Source: an uncultured Burkholderiales bacterium (GTDB taxonomy: Bacteria; Pseudomonadota; Gammaproteobacteria; Burkholderiales; Burkholderiaceae_C). From it: a DNA stretch of 64,000 nucleotides. A program made the position numbers and the translations under genes. The DNA lies in NCBI GenBank assembly GCA_903820745.1, contig CAIJIT010000139.1, positions 1 to 64,000 of the forward strand, read 5' to 3'. Under the pieces are notes generated by a model that was not told the origin of the DNA, did not search any database, and worked only from the letters and a program-made list of their open reading frames with translations. Shown here in pieces: positions 52,851 through 61,241 of the stretch. How positions within the stretch are numbered: position 1 is the stretch's first letter; each line of letters opens with the position of its first letter.

Positions 52851-53474
52851 TCAGCGCAGGGTCGCTGCGACCCAGAAGCCGAAGGCGGTCGCCGCAGCTC
52901 CGAGGGTGAACCAAAGCACCCGCAGCGCTTCGCCGGCCAAGGGCGAGGCGGCGGGTTCGGGGCGGCTGGCGCTGCGCAGCGGCGCGGACTGCTCGCTGAG
53001 CGGCGCCTGTTGTGCGCCTGCAACGGTTGGTGCCTCATCGCTCAACTGCGCGCTGAAGGCTTTGAAGAACAGGTCGGCCGTCTGCTTGGCCGAGGCGTCG
53101 ATCATGCGGCCGCCAATCTGCCCGAGCTTGCCGCCGACCGAGGCCGCGGCGCTGTAGTGCAGCCGGGTGCCGCCGCCTTCGCTGCTCAGCTTGACCGTCG
53201 AGCTGCCTTTGGCGAAACCGGCCGCACCGCCCGAACCTTCGAAATTCATCACGCAGCCCTCATTGGCGCGCACCTCGCTCATCAGGATCTTGCCGACGAA
53301 GCGAGCGCGTACCGGGCCCATCTTGATCAGCACCCGCACATGGGTTTCGGTCGCTGACAACTGGCGTACTTCTTCGCCGCCGGGAATGCTGGCCAGCAGC
53401 ACCTGCGGGTCGTTCAGCGCCTGCCAGACTCGCTCGCGCGCTGCGTCGATAAAGATGTCGCCATTCAGTTCCAT
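52851..53474 (-). CDS. CoxG-like SRPBCC protein with C-terminal membrane anchor
   Basis: Protein of the carbon monoxide dehydrogenase subunit G family, 207 residues. The N-terminal 150 residues form the SRPBCC domain (MELNGDIFIDAARERVWQAL, then LLASIPGGEEV). A proline/alanine linker leads to a single hydrophobic C-terminal segment (VLWFTLGAAATAFGFWVAAT). CoxG proteins anchor molybdenum hydroxylases to the membrane. First gene of this operon; the frame upstream to 53546 runs through the promoter and is not used. Confidence 0.9.
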   Translation of the reverse strand: MELNGDIFIDAARERVWQALNDPQVLLASIPGGEEVRQLSATETHVRVLIKMGPVRARFVGKILMSEVRANEGCVMNFEGSGGAAGFAKGSSTVKLSSEGGGTRLHYSAAASVGGKLGQIGGRMIDASAKQTADLFFKAFSAQLSDEAPTVAGAQQAPLSEQSAPLRSASRPEPAASPLAGEALRVLWFTLGAAATAFGFWVAATLR

Positions 53475-53517
53475 GGGCTGCTTTCGAATTGCTTTGGGGT
53501 TTATACGGATGATCCTA

Positions 53518-53533
53518 TTGACCAAACGATCAA
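53518..53533. promoter_or_regulatory. Second TetR-site candidate
   Basis: TTGA-N8-TCAA with an internal ACCAA, downstream of the putative -10 of the coxG-type operon. It shares ACCAA and TGATCAA-like parts with the operator at 53542. Confidence 0.35.
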
Positions 53534-53535
53534 CA

Positions 53536-53564
53536 ATGCTAACCAAGCTTGATCAATTGGTAAA
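53536..53564 (-). promoter_or_regulatory. Putative promoter of molybdenum hydroxylase operon with TetR operator in spacer
   Basis: Minus-strand -35 TTTACC (53564-53559), 17-base spacer, -10 TAGCAT (53541-53536). Almost the whole spacer is the inverted repeat ACCAA-N10-TTGGT (53542-53561) with TTGATCAA in its centre. A repressor bound there would cover both promoter boxes, the classical TetR arrangement. The leader to the CoxG-like gene is about 55 bases. Confidence 0.5.
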
Positions 53565-53600
53565 CAAGAAATACTCCGGACTTACCCTCAGCCTCGCCTC

Positions 53601-54296
53601 ATGACCCCGTTCCCTGCCCTCAGCCTCGAATCCGCCGCACCGCGCAAGCGTTTGTCGACGCTCGAGCGCGAGCGCCAGATCACGGCCGGGGCGATCCGCT
53701 TTTTTTCCGAACGCGGGCTCGACGGGCAGATGCGCGATCTGGCCAAGCATGTCGGCATCACCCATGCGTTGCTGTATCACTATTTCCCGACCAAGCAGGC
53801 CTTGATCGACCGCGTCTACGAAGAGTTGTTCGAAGGGCTCTGGAAGACCGAATGGGAACAGATCCTCGATGACCCCAAGCTCGACGCACCGACCAAGTTC
53901 AAGCGCTTCTATATCGATTACGCCAAAGCGGTGCTGGCGCGGGATTTCGTTCGCATCCTGGTTTTTTCGGGCTTGAGCGACCGTTATATCCCCGACCGCT
54001 TTTTCGAACTGCTGCGCACCCGTTTGTTTCCGCGGCTGATTCGCGCGTCAAGGCGGCATTGCGGCATCGTCAGCCGTGCCAAGCCGGCGGCGCGCGAGCT
54101 TGAATTGCTGCTCGGCCTGCATGGCGGAATTTTCTACATCGGCATGCGGCGCTGGGTCTACCAGCAGTCGCTGCATGGCGCTGACACCCCCGAACAGGAC
54201 GCCGTCTATATCAACGACCGCGTCGACAGTTATCTGAACTCGGTGCAGCAGATTCTTTATGCCGCACCGTCAGCCACCACCCAAAGGATTGCCTGA
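53601..54296 (+). CDS. TetR-family transcriptional regulator
   Basis: TetR-family repressor, 231 residues. The N-terminal helix-turn-helix lies at about residues 20-65 (RQITAGAIRFFSERGLDGQM, then HVGITHALLYHYFPTKQALI). The C-terminal ligand domain is unassigned. It is divergent from the molybdenum hydroxylase operon and directly ahead of the VOC and monooxygenase genes, with an overlap-like one-base gap. It most likely represses both directions until an aromatic ligand binds. Confidence 0.92.
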   Translation: MTPFPALSLESAAPRKRLSTLERERQITAGAIRFFSERGLDGQMRDLAKHVGITHALLYHYFPTKQALIDRVYEELFEGLWKTEWEQILDDPKLDAPTKFKRFYIDYAKAVLARDFVRILVFSGLSDRYIPDRFFELLRTRLFPRLIRASRRHCGIVSRAKPAARELELLLGLHGGIFYIGMRRWVYQQSLHGADTPEQDAVYINDRVDSYLNSVQQILYAAPSATTQRIA

Positions 54297-54297
54297 A

Positions 54298-54744
54298 ATG
54301 CGCTTGACCTTGAACCATTTTTCGATTCGTACCACCGACCTTGAAGCGAGCCGGCATTTCTACGCCGACGTGCTGGGCCTGACGGTCGGCCCGCGGCCGG
54401 CATTTCAGTTCCCGGGCCTGTGGATGTACCACGGCGACCATGCTGATGTCGCCAATGCGGTGGTGCACCTGATCGGCATCGACAAGGCCGAGCCGCAGGG
54501 CTTGACCAACTATCTGGGTGATCGCGACGAGGCGACGTTGGCCGGCTCCGGTGCAGTCGACCATATCGCTTTTTTCACCGAAGGCCTGGCCGAGATGCAA
54601 GCGCATTTGCGCAAGCTCGGTGTGAGCTGCCGCGAGCGCACGGTGCCGTCGATCGGTCTGCATCAGATGTTTCTCGACGACCCTTGCGGCGTCGTGATCG
54701 AGCTGAATTTCCCCGCGGCCGAGAGCGCCGCCCAGGCGGCCTGA
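54298..54744 (+). CDS. VOC-family (glyoxalase/bleomycin resistance fold) protein
   Basis: Vicinal-oxygen-chelate protein, 148 residues. The first half begins LNHFSIRTTDLEASRHFYAD, with the metal histidine near residue 6, and VDHIAFF carries the second histidine; the glutamate is in VVIELNF. The fold suits a small isomerase, dioxygenase or lyase, possibly acting on a ring product of the pathway. Start at 54298, one base after the TetR stop; the monooxygenase gene follows after seven bases. Confidence 0.9.
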   Translation: MRLTLNHFSIRTTDLEASRHFYADVLGLTVGPRPAFQFPGLWMYHGDHADVANAVVHLIGIDKAEPQGLTNYLGDRDEATLAGSGAVDHIAFFTEGLAEMQAHLRKLGVSCRERTVPSIGLHQMFLDDPCGVVIELNFPAAESAAQAA

Positions 54745-54751
54745 AGCGCTG

Positions 54752-55945
54752 ATGACAACTATCCTGATTGCCGGTGGCTCGCTCGGCGGCCTGCTGGCTG
54801 CCAATATGTTGCTGCGCGACGGCCATGATGTGCAGTTGCTGGAAAAAGCGCGCGGCTCGCTCGACGGCCGTGGCGCCGGCATCGTCACCCACCAGGCCCT
54901 GCTCGACGGTTTGAAGCGCGCGGGCGTGACGATCGACGACAGCCTGGGCGTGCAGGTCCAGTCGCGCGTGCTGCTGGACCGCGAGGGCGGCTCAGCGCTG
55001 CAGTTGCCGCTCCCGCAGATCCTGACTTCCTGGAGCCGGCTCTACAACCTGCTGATCGAGGCTTTTCCGGCCGAGCGCTACCACCAGGGTGTCAGCGTCA
55101 GTCGGGTCGAGCAGGACGCCGAGGGCGTGCGTGTTCACAGTGATTCAGGCCAGGTTTTCGAGGGTGCGTTGCTGGTCGCGTCTGACGGTATCCGTTCGGC
55201 CGTGCGCAACCAATATGCCCCTGAGATCGAGCCGCAATATGCCGGCTATATCGCTTGGCGCGGTGTTTGCGATGAAGCCGTGTTGTCGAACCATTGCCTG
55301 GACAGCGTGTTTGACCAGTTCGGTTTTTGCCTGCCTGCGGGCGAGCAGTTGATCGGCTACCCGGTGGCGGGCAACAACAACTCGACCACGCGCGGGCGTC
55401 GCCGCTACAACTTCGTCTGGTACCGTCCGGCCGAAGAGATGCTGGCTTTGCCCGCGCTGCTGACCGATGCTGATGGCGTCAGTCACCCATTGGGCATCGC
55501 GCCGCACAAGGTGTCATGGCGCCATGTGGCCGATATGCGTGTGGCTGCGCGCGAGTTGCTGGCGCCGCAGTTCGCTGAAATGATCGAAAAAACCGCCCAG
55601 CCTTTCTTCCAGCCGATTTATGACCTGGTGTCGCAGCGTCTGGCGTTTGAGCGGGTCGGCCTGATGGGTGACGCCGCTTTCGTGGCCAGGCCGCATGTCG
55701 GCATGGGCGTGACCAAGGCCGCCGAGGATGCAGTGGCGCTGAGCGATTGCCTGCGCCTGCATGGCGTCACGCCGGCGGCGTTGCAGGCTTATGAGGCCGC
55801 GCGGCTGTTGCCTGGCCAGGCCGTGATCCAGCATGCGCGCCGGCTCGGCGCTTACATGCAGTCGCAGATCGCAGGTGGCGCAGCCGCAGGCCGCGATGCC
55901 GAGCAAGTGGTACGGCAGACGGCAGTTTATTTTCCAGAGCAGTGA
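54752..55945 (+). CDS. FAD-dependent monooxygenase, 2,6-dihydroxypyridine hydroxylase-like
   Basis: Class A flavoprotein monooxygenase, 397 residues. FAD motifs: ILIAGGSLGGLLAANMLL at the N-terminus, VASDGIRSAVRNQYAPE (DG motif), and GLMGDAAFVARPHVGMGVTKAAEDA near the C-terminus. The GRGAGIV start of the substrate domain and the WRGVCDE segment are like 2,6-dihydroxypyridine 3-monooxygenase and related pyridine hydroxylases. Next to a molybdenum hydroxylase this suggests breakdown of a nitrogen heteroaromatic; the match to that subgroup is by eye only. Confidence 0.86.
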   Translation: MTTILIAGGSLGGLLAANMLLRDGHDVQLLEKARGSLDGRGAGIVTHQALLDGLKRAGVTIDDSLGVQVQSRVLLDREGGSALQLPLPQILTSWSRLYNLLIEAFPAERYHQGVSVSRVEQDAEGVRVHSDSGQVFEGALLVASDGIRSAVRNQYAPEIEPQYAGYIAWRGVCDEAVLSNHCLDSVFDQFGFCLPAGEQLIGYPVAGNNNSTTRGRRRYNFVWYRPAEEMLALPALLTDADGVSHPLGIAPHKVSWRHVADMRVAARELLAPQFAEMIEKTAQPFFQPIYDLVSQRLAFERVGLMGDAAFVARPHVGMGVTKAAEDAVALSDCLRLHGVTPAALQAYEAARLLPGQAVIQHARRLGAYMQSQIAGGAAAGRDAEQVVRQTAVYFPEQ

Positions 55946-56001
55946 GTGATTTCAACCCCCGGCCGGAATGGCCAAACTTCAGAGCAACCCAGGAGACAAC
56001 C

Positions 56002-57243
56002 ATGATTGATTCCCCCATCGGCGCACGCCGTCGCTCGATCCTTGCTGCCGGTACGGCAGTGGCGGCTTCGCCCTTCATGTTCAATATCGCCCGCGCTCAA
56101 GGCGCGCCGATCAAGATCGGTTTTCCGGTGCCCTTGACCGGTGCCTTCTCGGCCGAGGCGCAGGACCAGGTGCGCGCGGCTGAAATCGCCATCAAGGACT
56201 TCAATGCTGCCGGCGGATTCAATGGCCGCATGGCCGAGTTGCTGGTGCGTGATGACAAGCTCAATCCCGGCGAAGCCGCGACCCGGACGCTTGAGCTGAT
56301 CGAAAAAGACAAGGTTCAGTTCATCGTTGGCTCGCTCTCGGCAGCCACCCAGCTGTCGATCAATGCCGTTGCGCGCGACCGCAAGGTCTTGTTCAACTCG
56401 ATCAGCCAGTCGGACGCCATCAATGAGGCCAAGGACTGGAGCATGTACACCTTCCATGAGGCACTCAATCCGCATTTGACCGCGGGTGCCGTGGCGCGTT
56501 ACGCCTTCCCCAGGTTCGGCAAGCGCATCGTCTATCTGACGGCTGACTATGCCTACGGACATGAAATGGTGCGCGGTTTCGAGCGCGCTGGCGGCCCGCT
56601 CGGTGCTGTGAAGCTGGCCGACATCCGCCACCCGCTCGGCGCCGCCGATTACTCGGCCTTCTTGCCGCGTATCCAGGCGCTCAAGCCCGATGTGCTGGTG
56701 ATGTGCAATTTCGGCAAGGACCAGGTCAATGCTGCCAAACAGGTGACTGACTTCGGCCTGAAAGCCACTATGAAGGTGATCGCCCCGATCCTGCTGCTGA
56801 CTGCGCGTCAGGCCGGTGGGGCCGAAGCCTTCGAAGGCATCCTCGGCGGCAGCAGCTATTACTGGGGTCTGGAAGACAAGGTCCCGGCGGCCAAGGCTTT
56901 CAACGACAAGTTCCGCAAAGCCTATAACGGCATGGTGCCGACCGACTACGGCGCGCTTGGCTATGCCGGCGTGCGCAGCGTGCTGCAGGCGGTGCTCAAT
57001 GCCAAGTCGACCGAATCGATGCCGGTCAGCATTGCGCTGCGCCAGCTGAAATACAACTGGTACAAGGGCGAGCAGTCGTACCGAAAATGCGACCACCAGT
57101 CGGTGCAGTCGGTCATCATCATCGAGTCCAAGTCGAAGAACATGAAGGACAAGAACGACGTCTTCAATGTGCTCGCTGTCGAGGAAGCCAACGAGGCCAA
57201 TCTGCGCAGCTGCGACGAGCTCGGCCACAAGATCTCGACCTGA
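56002..57243 (+). CDS. Branched-chain amino acid-type ABC substrate-binding protein
   Basis: Periplasmic receptor of the LivK type, 413 residues. The signal has a Tat-like start (GARRRSILAAGTAVAASPFM) and the mature part begins APIKIGFPVPLTGAFSAEAQ. AGGAGA precedes the ATG at 56002; the frame back to 55942 overlaps the monooxygenase gene. In aromatic clusters such receptors bind aromatic acids rather than amino acids. First gene of a five-gene importer. Confidence 0.93.
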   Translation: MIDSPIGARRRSILAAGTAVAASPFMFNIARAQGAPIKIGFPVPLTGAFSAEAQDQVRAAEIAIKDFNAAGGFNGRMAELLVRDDKLNPGEAATRTLELIEKDKVQFIVGSLSAATQLSINAVARDRKVLFNSISQSDAINEAKDWSMYTFHEALNPHLTAGAVARYAFPRFGKRIVYLTADYAYGHEMVRGFERAGGPLGAVKLADIRHPLGAADYSAFLPRIQALKPDVLVMCNFGKDQVNAAKQVTDFGLKATMKVIAPILLLTARQAGGAEAFEGILGGSSYYWGLEDKVPAAKAFNDKFRKAYNGMVPTDYGALGYAGVRSVLQAVLNAKSTESMPVSIALRQLKYNWYKGEQSYRKCDHQSVQSVIIIESKSKNMKDKNDVFNVLAVEEANEANLRSCDELGHKIST

Positions 57244-57265
57244 TCGGGGCTTGCGCAAACCAACC

Positions 57266-58150
57266 ATGGGCGAAATCACTCCTTCACTGCTGATGCTGCA
57301 ACTCATGACAGGCATCGGGCTGGGCGCTGTTTATGCGCTGCTGGCGCTCGGTCTGTCGCTTATTTTCGGCATGCTGAACGTGGTCAATTTCGCCCATGGT
57401 GCCTTCTTCATGGTCGGCGCTTTCATGGGCGTCTACTTTCTGGCCCTGACCGGCAACTTCTGGTTCAGCCTGGTGCTGACGCCGTTGGCGGTCGGCGCCA
57501 TCGGTCTGCTGGCCGAGCGCTTTCTGGTGCGCCCGCTGTACGGTCGCGGCATCGATTACCCGCTGCTGCTGACCTTCGGCCTGTCCTATGTGATGGTCGA
57601 GGCGATCAGGATCATCTTCGGCATCGAAGGTGTTTCGACCTCGACCCCGGCCGAGTTGCGGGGTGCGGTCAACCTCGGTTTTGGCCACTTTCCGCTCTAC
57701 CGGCTGTTCCTGATCGGCGCGACTGCGGTCGTCGTGCTGGGCCTATGGCTGTTCATCGAGAAGACCCGCTACGGCCTGATCATCCGCGCTGGTTCGCGCG
57801 ACCCCGAAATCGTCCGCGTGTTGGGCATCGACATCGCGCGCGTCTGGCTGCTGGTGTTCGGCATCGGCACGGCGATTGCCGGGCTGTCGGGCGTGCTGGC
57901 CGCACCGACCCGGGCGGTCAACCCAGAGATGGGTATCTCGGTGCTGGCTGAATCGTTCGTCGTCACGGTGGTCGGCGGCATGGGCTCGCTGCCCGGTGCG
58001 GTGGTCGCCGGCTTGCTGGTCGGCATCGTCTACAGCATGACTTCGCTGTTCATGCCCGAGTTGGCCGAGCTGTCGATCTTCGTCTTGATGGCGGTGGTGC
58101 TGCTGATCCGGCCGCAAGGCCTGTTTGGCAAAGCGGGGCAGATGGGATGA
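57266..58150 (+). CDS. ABC transporter permease, LivH type
   Basis: Inner-membrane permease of 294 residues with about eight hydrophobic segments. It starts MGEITPSLLMLQ and carries GLSLIFGMLNVVNFAHGAFF, the LivH hallmark. The coupling segment lies near SRDPEIVRVLGIDIARVW. Start at 57266; the longer frame back to 57167 lies in the receptor gene. Overlaps livM by ATGA. Confidence 0.93.
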   Translation: MGEITPSLLMLQLMTGIGLGAVYALLALGLSLIFGMLNVVNFAHGAFFMVGAFMGVYFLALTGNFWFSLVLTPLAVGAIGLLAERFLVRPLYGRGIDYPLLLTFGLSYVMVEAIRIIFGIEGVSTSTPAELRGAVNLGFGHFPLYRLFLIGATAVVVLGLWLFIEKTRYGLIIRAGSRDPEIVRVLGIDIARVWLLVFGIGTAIAGLSGVLAAPTRAVNPEMGISVLAESFVVTVVGGMGSLPGAVVAGLLVGIVYSMTSLFMPELAELSIFVLMAVVLLIRPQGLFGKAGQMG

Positions 58151-59130
58151 AGCAGGCGATGACTTTGGCGAATTCTTTCAACTGGATCGTGCGGCACCGG
58201 GTCGGCGCGGTGCTGTTCTGCCTGATCCTGTTTCCGCTGCTGATGCCTTACGAGGCGCTGGCGATCAATATCCTGATCTTCGGTCTCTATGCGGTCGGCT
58301 TTAACCTGCTGTTCGGCTATACCGGCATGCTGTCCTTCGGCCATGCGGCTTTTCTCGGTGTCGGCAGTTATCTCTGCGGCATCGCGATCGTCAGCGGCGG
58401 CTGGCCCTGGTGGGCGGCGATCGTTGCCGGCGTGGCTGCGGCCAGTCTGGTCGGCCTGGTGATCGGCTATCTGGCGATCCGCACCCGCGGCATCTACTTT
58501 TCGATGGTGACGCTGGCGCTCGGGCAGATCGTCTATTACGTTTTTTACAAGGCCGAATCCTGGACCGGTGGCGAGAATGGTCTGCGCGGTATCCGTGTCG
58601 AAGCGATCAATCTGCTCGGCTGGCAGCTCGATTTCCTCAATCCGATCACCAAGTATTACGTGATTCTGGTCTTCGTCGCGGCGGCGCTCTGGTTTGTCTC
58701 GCGGGTCTTGAACTCGCCGTTTGGCGCGGTCATCGAGGCGATCCGCGAGAACGAACAGCGCACGGCAGCCTGCGGTTTTGACGTGGCCCGGGCCAAGCTG
58801 CTGGTGTTCGTGCTGTCGGCGGCAGTCTGCGGCCTGGCCGGTGCCTTGCGTGCGCTGCATTTGTCGATCGTGCCGATCGATTCGCTGCATTATTTGCAAT
58901 CAGGACAGGCGGTGATGATGTGCCTGCTCGGCGGCATGGGGACATTTTTCGGCCCCTTTGTCGGCGCCGCGCTGTTCCTCTATCTCGAAGATGTCTCGAC
59001 CGCAGTGACCACGCATTGGATGGCTGTCGTCGGCGTCGTTTTCATGGTCTTCGTACTGTTCTTTCCCAAAGGCGTCTGGGGTTCGGTGCTGCATTGGCTG
59101 GCCCGCAAGGCTGCGACGGAGAAGCCATGA
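58147..59130 (+). CDS. ABC transporter permease, LivM type
   Basis: Inner-membrane permease, 327 residues, partner of the LivH protein. Features are YAVGFNLLFGYTGMLSFGHA in the first third and the coupling segment SPFGAVIEAIRENEQRTAA. ATGA overlaps at both its start and its end show tight coupling. Confidence 0.94.
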   Translation: MKQAMTLANSFNWIVRHRVGAVLFCLILFPLLMPYEALAINILIFGLYAVGFNLLFGYTGMLSFGHAAFLGVGSYLCGIAIVSGGWPWWAAIVAGVAAASLVGLVIGYLAIRTRGIYFSMVTLALGQIVYYVFYKAESWTGGENGLRGIRVEAINLLGWQLDFLNPITKYYVILVFVAAALWFVSRVLNSPFGAVIEAIRENEQRTAACGFDVARAKLLVFVLSAAVCGLAGALRALHLSIVPIDSLHYLQSGQAVMMCLLGGMGTFFGPFVGAALFLYLEDVSTAVTTHWMAVVGVVFMVFVLFFPKGVWGSVLHWLARKAATEKP

Positions 59131-59870
59131 GCTTGCCAATACTTGAAGTTGAAAACGTCACCAAGCGCTTCGGCAATTTCGTCGCGCTGAACCAGGTCAG
59201 CGTGGCTTTCCAGCCAGGCAAGCTGACCGCCATCATCGGCCCCAACGGCGCCGGCAAGAGCACTTTCTTCAATGTCGTCAGTGGCCTGTTCGCGCCGACC
59301 GAGGGACGCATCCGTTTCCAGGGGCGCGACATCACCGGTCTGGCGCAACATGAGTTCGCCCGCATCGGCATCGCCAAGAGCTTCCAGATCACCAATGTCT
59401 TCAAGCAGTTGTCGGCGCATGAGAATGTCCGCGTCGCCGCGCAGATGCGTGCCTCGCGCTTTGCGCTGCTGCGCCCACGTGACAGCATGAAAGCACTGAT
59501 CGAGCAGGCCGACGCCTTGCTCGAGCGCGTCGGCCTGGCGGCCTTGCGCAACAAGACTGCGGCAGACCTGGCGCATGGCCAGCAACGCGCACTCGAGATC
59601 GCGATGGCGCTGGCCAGCGACCCGCTGCTGCTGCTGATGGACGAACCGACGGCGGGCATGTCGCCCGAAGAGACGGTGGTGATGATGCGCTTGATCGTCG
59701 AGCTTTCCCAGGAGCGCACGCTGGTGCTGGTCGAACACAAGATGAAGCTGGTGATGGGCTTGTGCGAGCGGCTGATCGTGCTGCACCACGGCGAATTTCT
59801 GGCGGAGGGCACGCCCGACGAGATCCGTAACAACAGCGATGTGCGCCGCGTCTATCTGGGTGAGGGCTGA
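59127..59870 (+). CDS. ABC transporter ATP-binding protein, LivG type
   Basis: ATPase of 247 residues. Walker A GPNGAGKST, signature LAHGQQRALEIA (with the LivG-type H in place of S-G), Walker B LLLLMDEPTAGMSP and switch histidine VEHKM. The start is the ATG overlapping the livM stop; a longer frame to 58920 is not used. Forms a heterodimer with the LivF-type ATPase that follows. Confidence 0.95.
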   Translation: MSLPILEVENVTKRFGNFVALNQVSVAFQPGKLTAIIGPNGAGKSTFFNVVSGLFAPTEGRIRFQGRDITGLAQHEFARIGIAKSFQITNVFKQLSAHENVRVAAQMRASRFALLRPRDSMKALIEQADALLERVGLAALRNKTAADLAHGQQRALEIAMALASDPLLLLMDEPTAGMSPEETVVMMRLIVELSQERTLVLVEHKMKLVMGLCERLIVLHHGEFLAEGTPDEIRNNSDVRRVYLGEG

Positions 59871-59874
59871 GATC

Positions 59875-60579
59875 ATGTTGAAAGTTCAAGGGCTCAACGC
59901 CTGGTATGACCGCAGCCATGTGGTGCAGAACATCTCGTTCGAAGTCAAGGCGGGCGAGATCGTCACCCTGATGGGCCGCAACGGTGCCGGCAAGACCACC
60001 ACTTTGCGGACGCTGATGGGCTTGATCGGCAAACGCAGCGGCAGCGTCACCTTCAATGGCGAGGAAATCCTCGACGATGCCGCGCATCGGCGCTTCCATC
60101 AGGGGCTGGCCTATGTGCCCGAAGAGCGCCGCATCGTGCCCGGCCTGAGCGTGCGCGAGAACCTGCAACTGGGCATCATCGCCAGCAGCAACAGGCATGA
60201 GATGGCCGCGATGATCGATGAGATCGCCACGATATTTCCGCGCCTGAAAGAGCGACTCGACCAGGATGCGACCTCGATGTCGGGCGGCGAACAGCAGATG
60301 CTGGCGATTGCCCGCGCGATGATGGCAAGGCCAAGGATGATCCTGCTCGACGAGCCATCGGAAGGCATCATGCCGCTGCTGGTCGACGAGATGTTCCATC
60401 TGTTTGCGCGGATGAAGCGGGCCGGCACGACGATCCTGCTGGTCGAGCAGAATGTCGAACGGGCGCTGCGCATCTCGGACCGGGCCTACATCCTCGATCA
60501 GGGCGAAATCGTCCACAGCGGCTCGGCCGAAGACCTGCTCGCCGACAAGGAAATCCAGGAACGCTATTGCGCAGTTTGA
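59875..60579 (+). CDS. ABC transporter ATP-binding protein, LivF type
   Basis: ATPase of 234 residues. Walker A GRNGAGKTT, signature MSGGEQQMLAIARAMM, Walker B MILLDEPSEGIMP and switch VEQN. It starts four bases after the livG stop and closes the five-gene importer. After the stop a GGCC...GGCC repeat is present but without a T-run. Confidence 0.95.
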   Translation: MLKVQGLNAWYDRSHVVQNISFEVKAGEIVTLMGRNGAGKTTTLRTLMGLIGKRSGSVTFNGEEILDDAAHRRFHQGLAYVPEERRIVPGLSVRENLQLGIIASSNRHEMAAMIDEIATIFPRLKERLDQDATSMSGGEQQMLAIARAMMARPRMILLDEPSEGIMPLLVDEMFHLFARMKRAGTTILLVEQNVERALRISDRAYILDQGEIVHSGSAEDLLADKEIQERYCAV

Positions 60580-60671
60580 GCGGCAATTGACCGATGCGGC
60601 CTGCGCGGCCTGGCTGAAGTGCTAAGGTCAGTCAGTCACTTCGCGATTGCCAAACCCGGATTGGAGCTGCC

Positions 60672-61115
60672 ATGAAAATCCTCTTGCCTGTCGATGGTTC
60701 CCCCCTCGCCCTGGAAGCCATTCGGCATGCGCTGCATTTGGTTCAACAAGGCTTGCAGGCCAGCGTCGTGCTCGCCAATGTGCAGGAGCCCGCTTCGCTG
60801 TACGAGCTGGTCGTCGTCCATGACGCCGAGGGCATCGAGCGCATGCGCAGCGCCGCTGGCGCCGAATTGCTGGCGCCGGCCGAAGCGCTGCTGGAGGCTG
60901 CTGGCGTCGATTTCGAAAGCGAAGTCGCCGGTGGTGATCCGGCCAATCTGCTGGTGGAATTGCTGGAAAACTACGGCTGCGAGATGGTTGTGATGGGCGC
61001 CACCGGCATTGGCGCAAGCAGCGCTTCACTCGGTTCGACGGCCCTGGCCTTGCTGCGTCACAGCCCGGTGCCGGTGACCATCGTGCATGCGCCGGCCTTG
61101 CCCGAAGCCGAATAG
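60672..61115 (+). CDS. Universal stress protein family
   Basis: UspA-type nucleotide-binding protein, 147 residues. It begins MKILLPVDGSPLALEAIRHA with the ATP-contacting aspartate, and ends with the ATP-binding motif GATGIGASSASLGSTALALL. The gene lies alone between the Liv importer and the desulfhydrase-like gene, 92 bases after livF, and probably has its own promoter. Role: stress tolerance, no defined reaction. Confidence 0.93.
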   Translation: MKILLPVDGSPLALEAIRHALHLVQQGLQASVVLANVQEPASLYELVVVHDAEGIERMRSAAGAELLAPAEALLEAAGVDFESEVAGGDPANLLVELLENYGCEMVVMGATGIGASSASLGSTALALLRHSPVPVTIVHAPALPEAE

Positions 61116-61241
61116 TCAGTCGCAGCGCGGCCCGGCTGAAATTGGCCGGTAGCGGAATTCCTTGGTCGTTGGCGATGTTTGGTATCGTCAACCCCACAAG
61201 GCGGCTTGGCTGCCTGCTCATCACCCAACCTAGACCCACTC

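Noticed and set aside
55927-57315. 462-residue minus-strand open frame
   Set aside because: Antisense to the LivK-type receptor gene and without recognisable motifs.
60580-60625. GGCC-TGCGC-GGCC repeat after livF as a terminator
   Set aside because: Short stem, no T-run after it.
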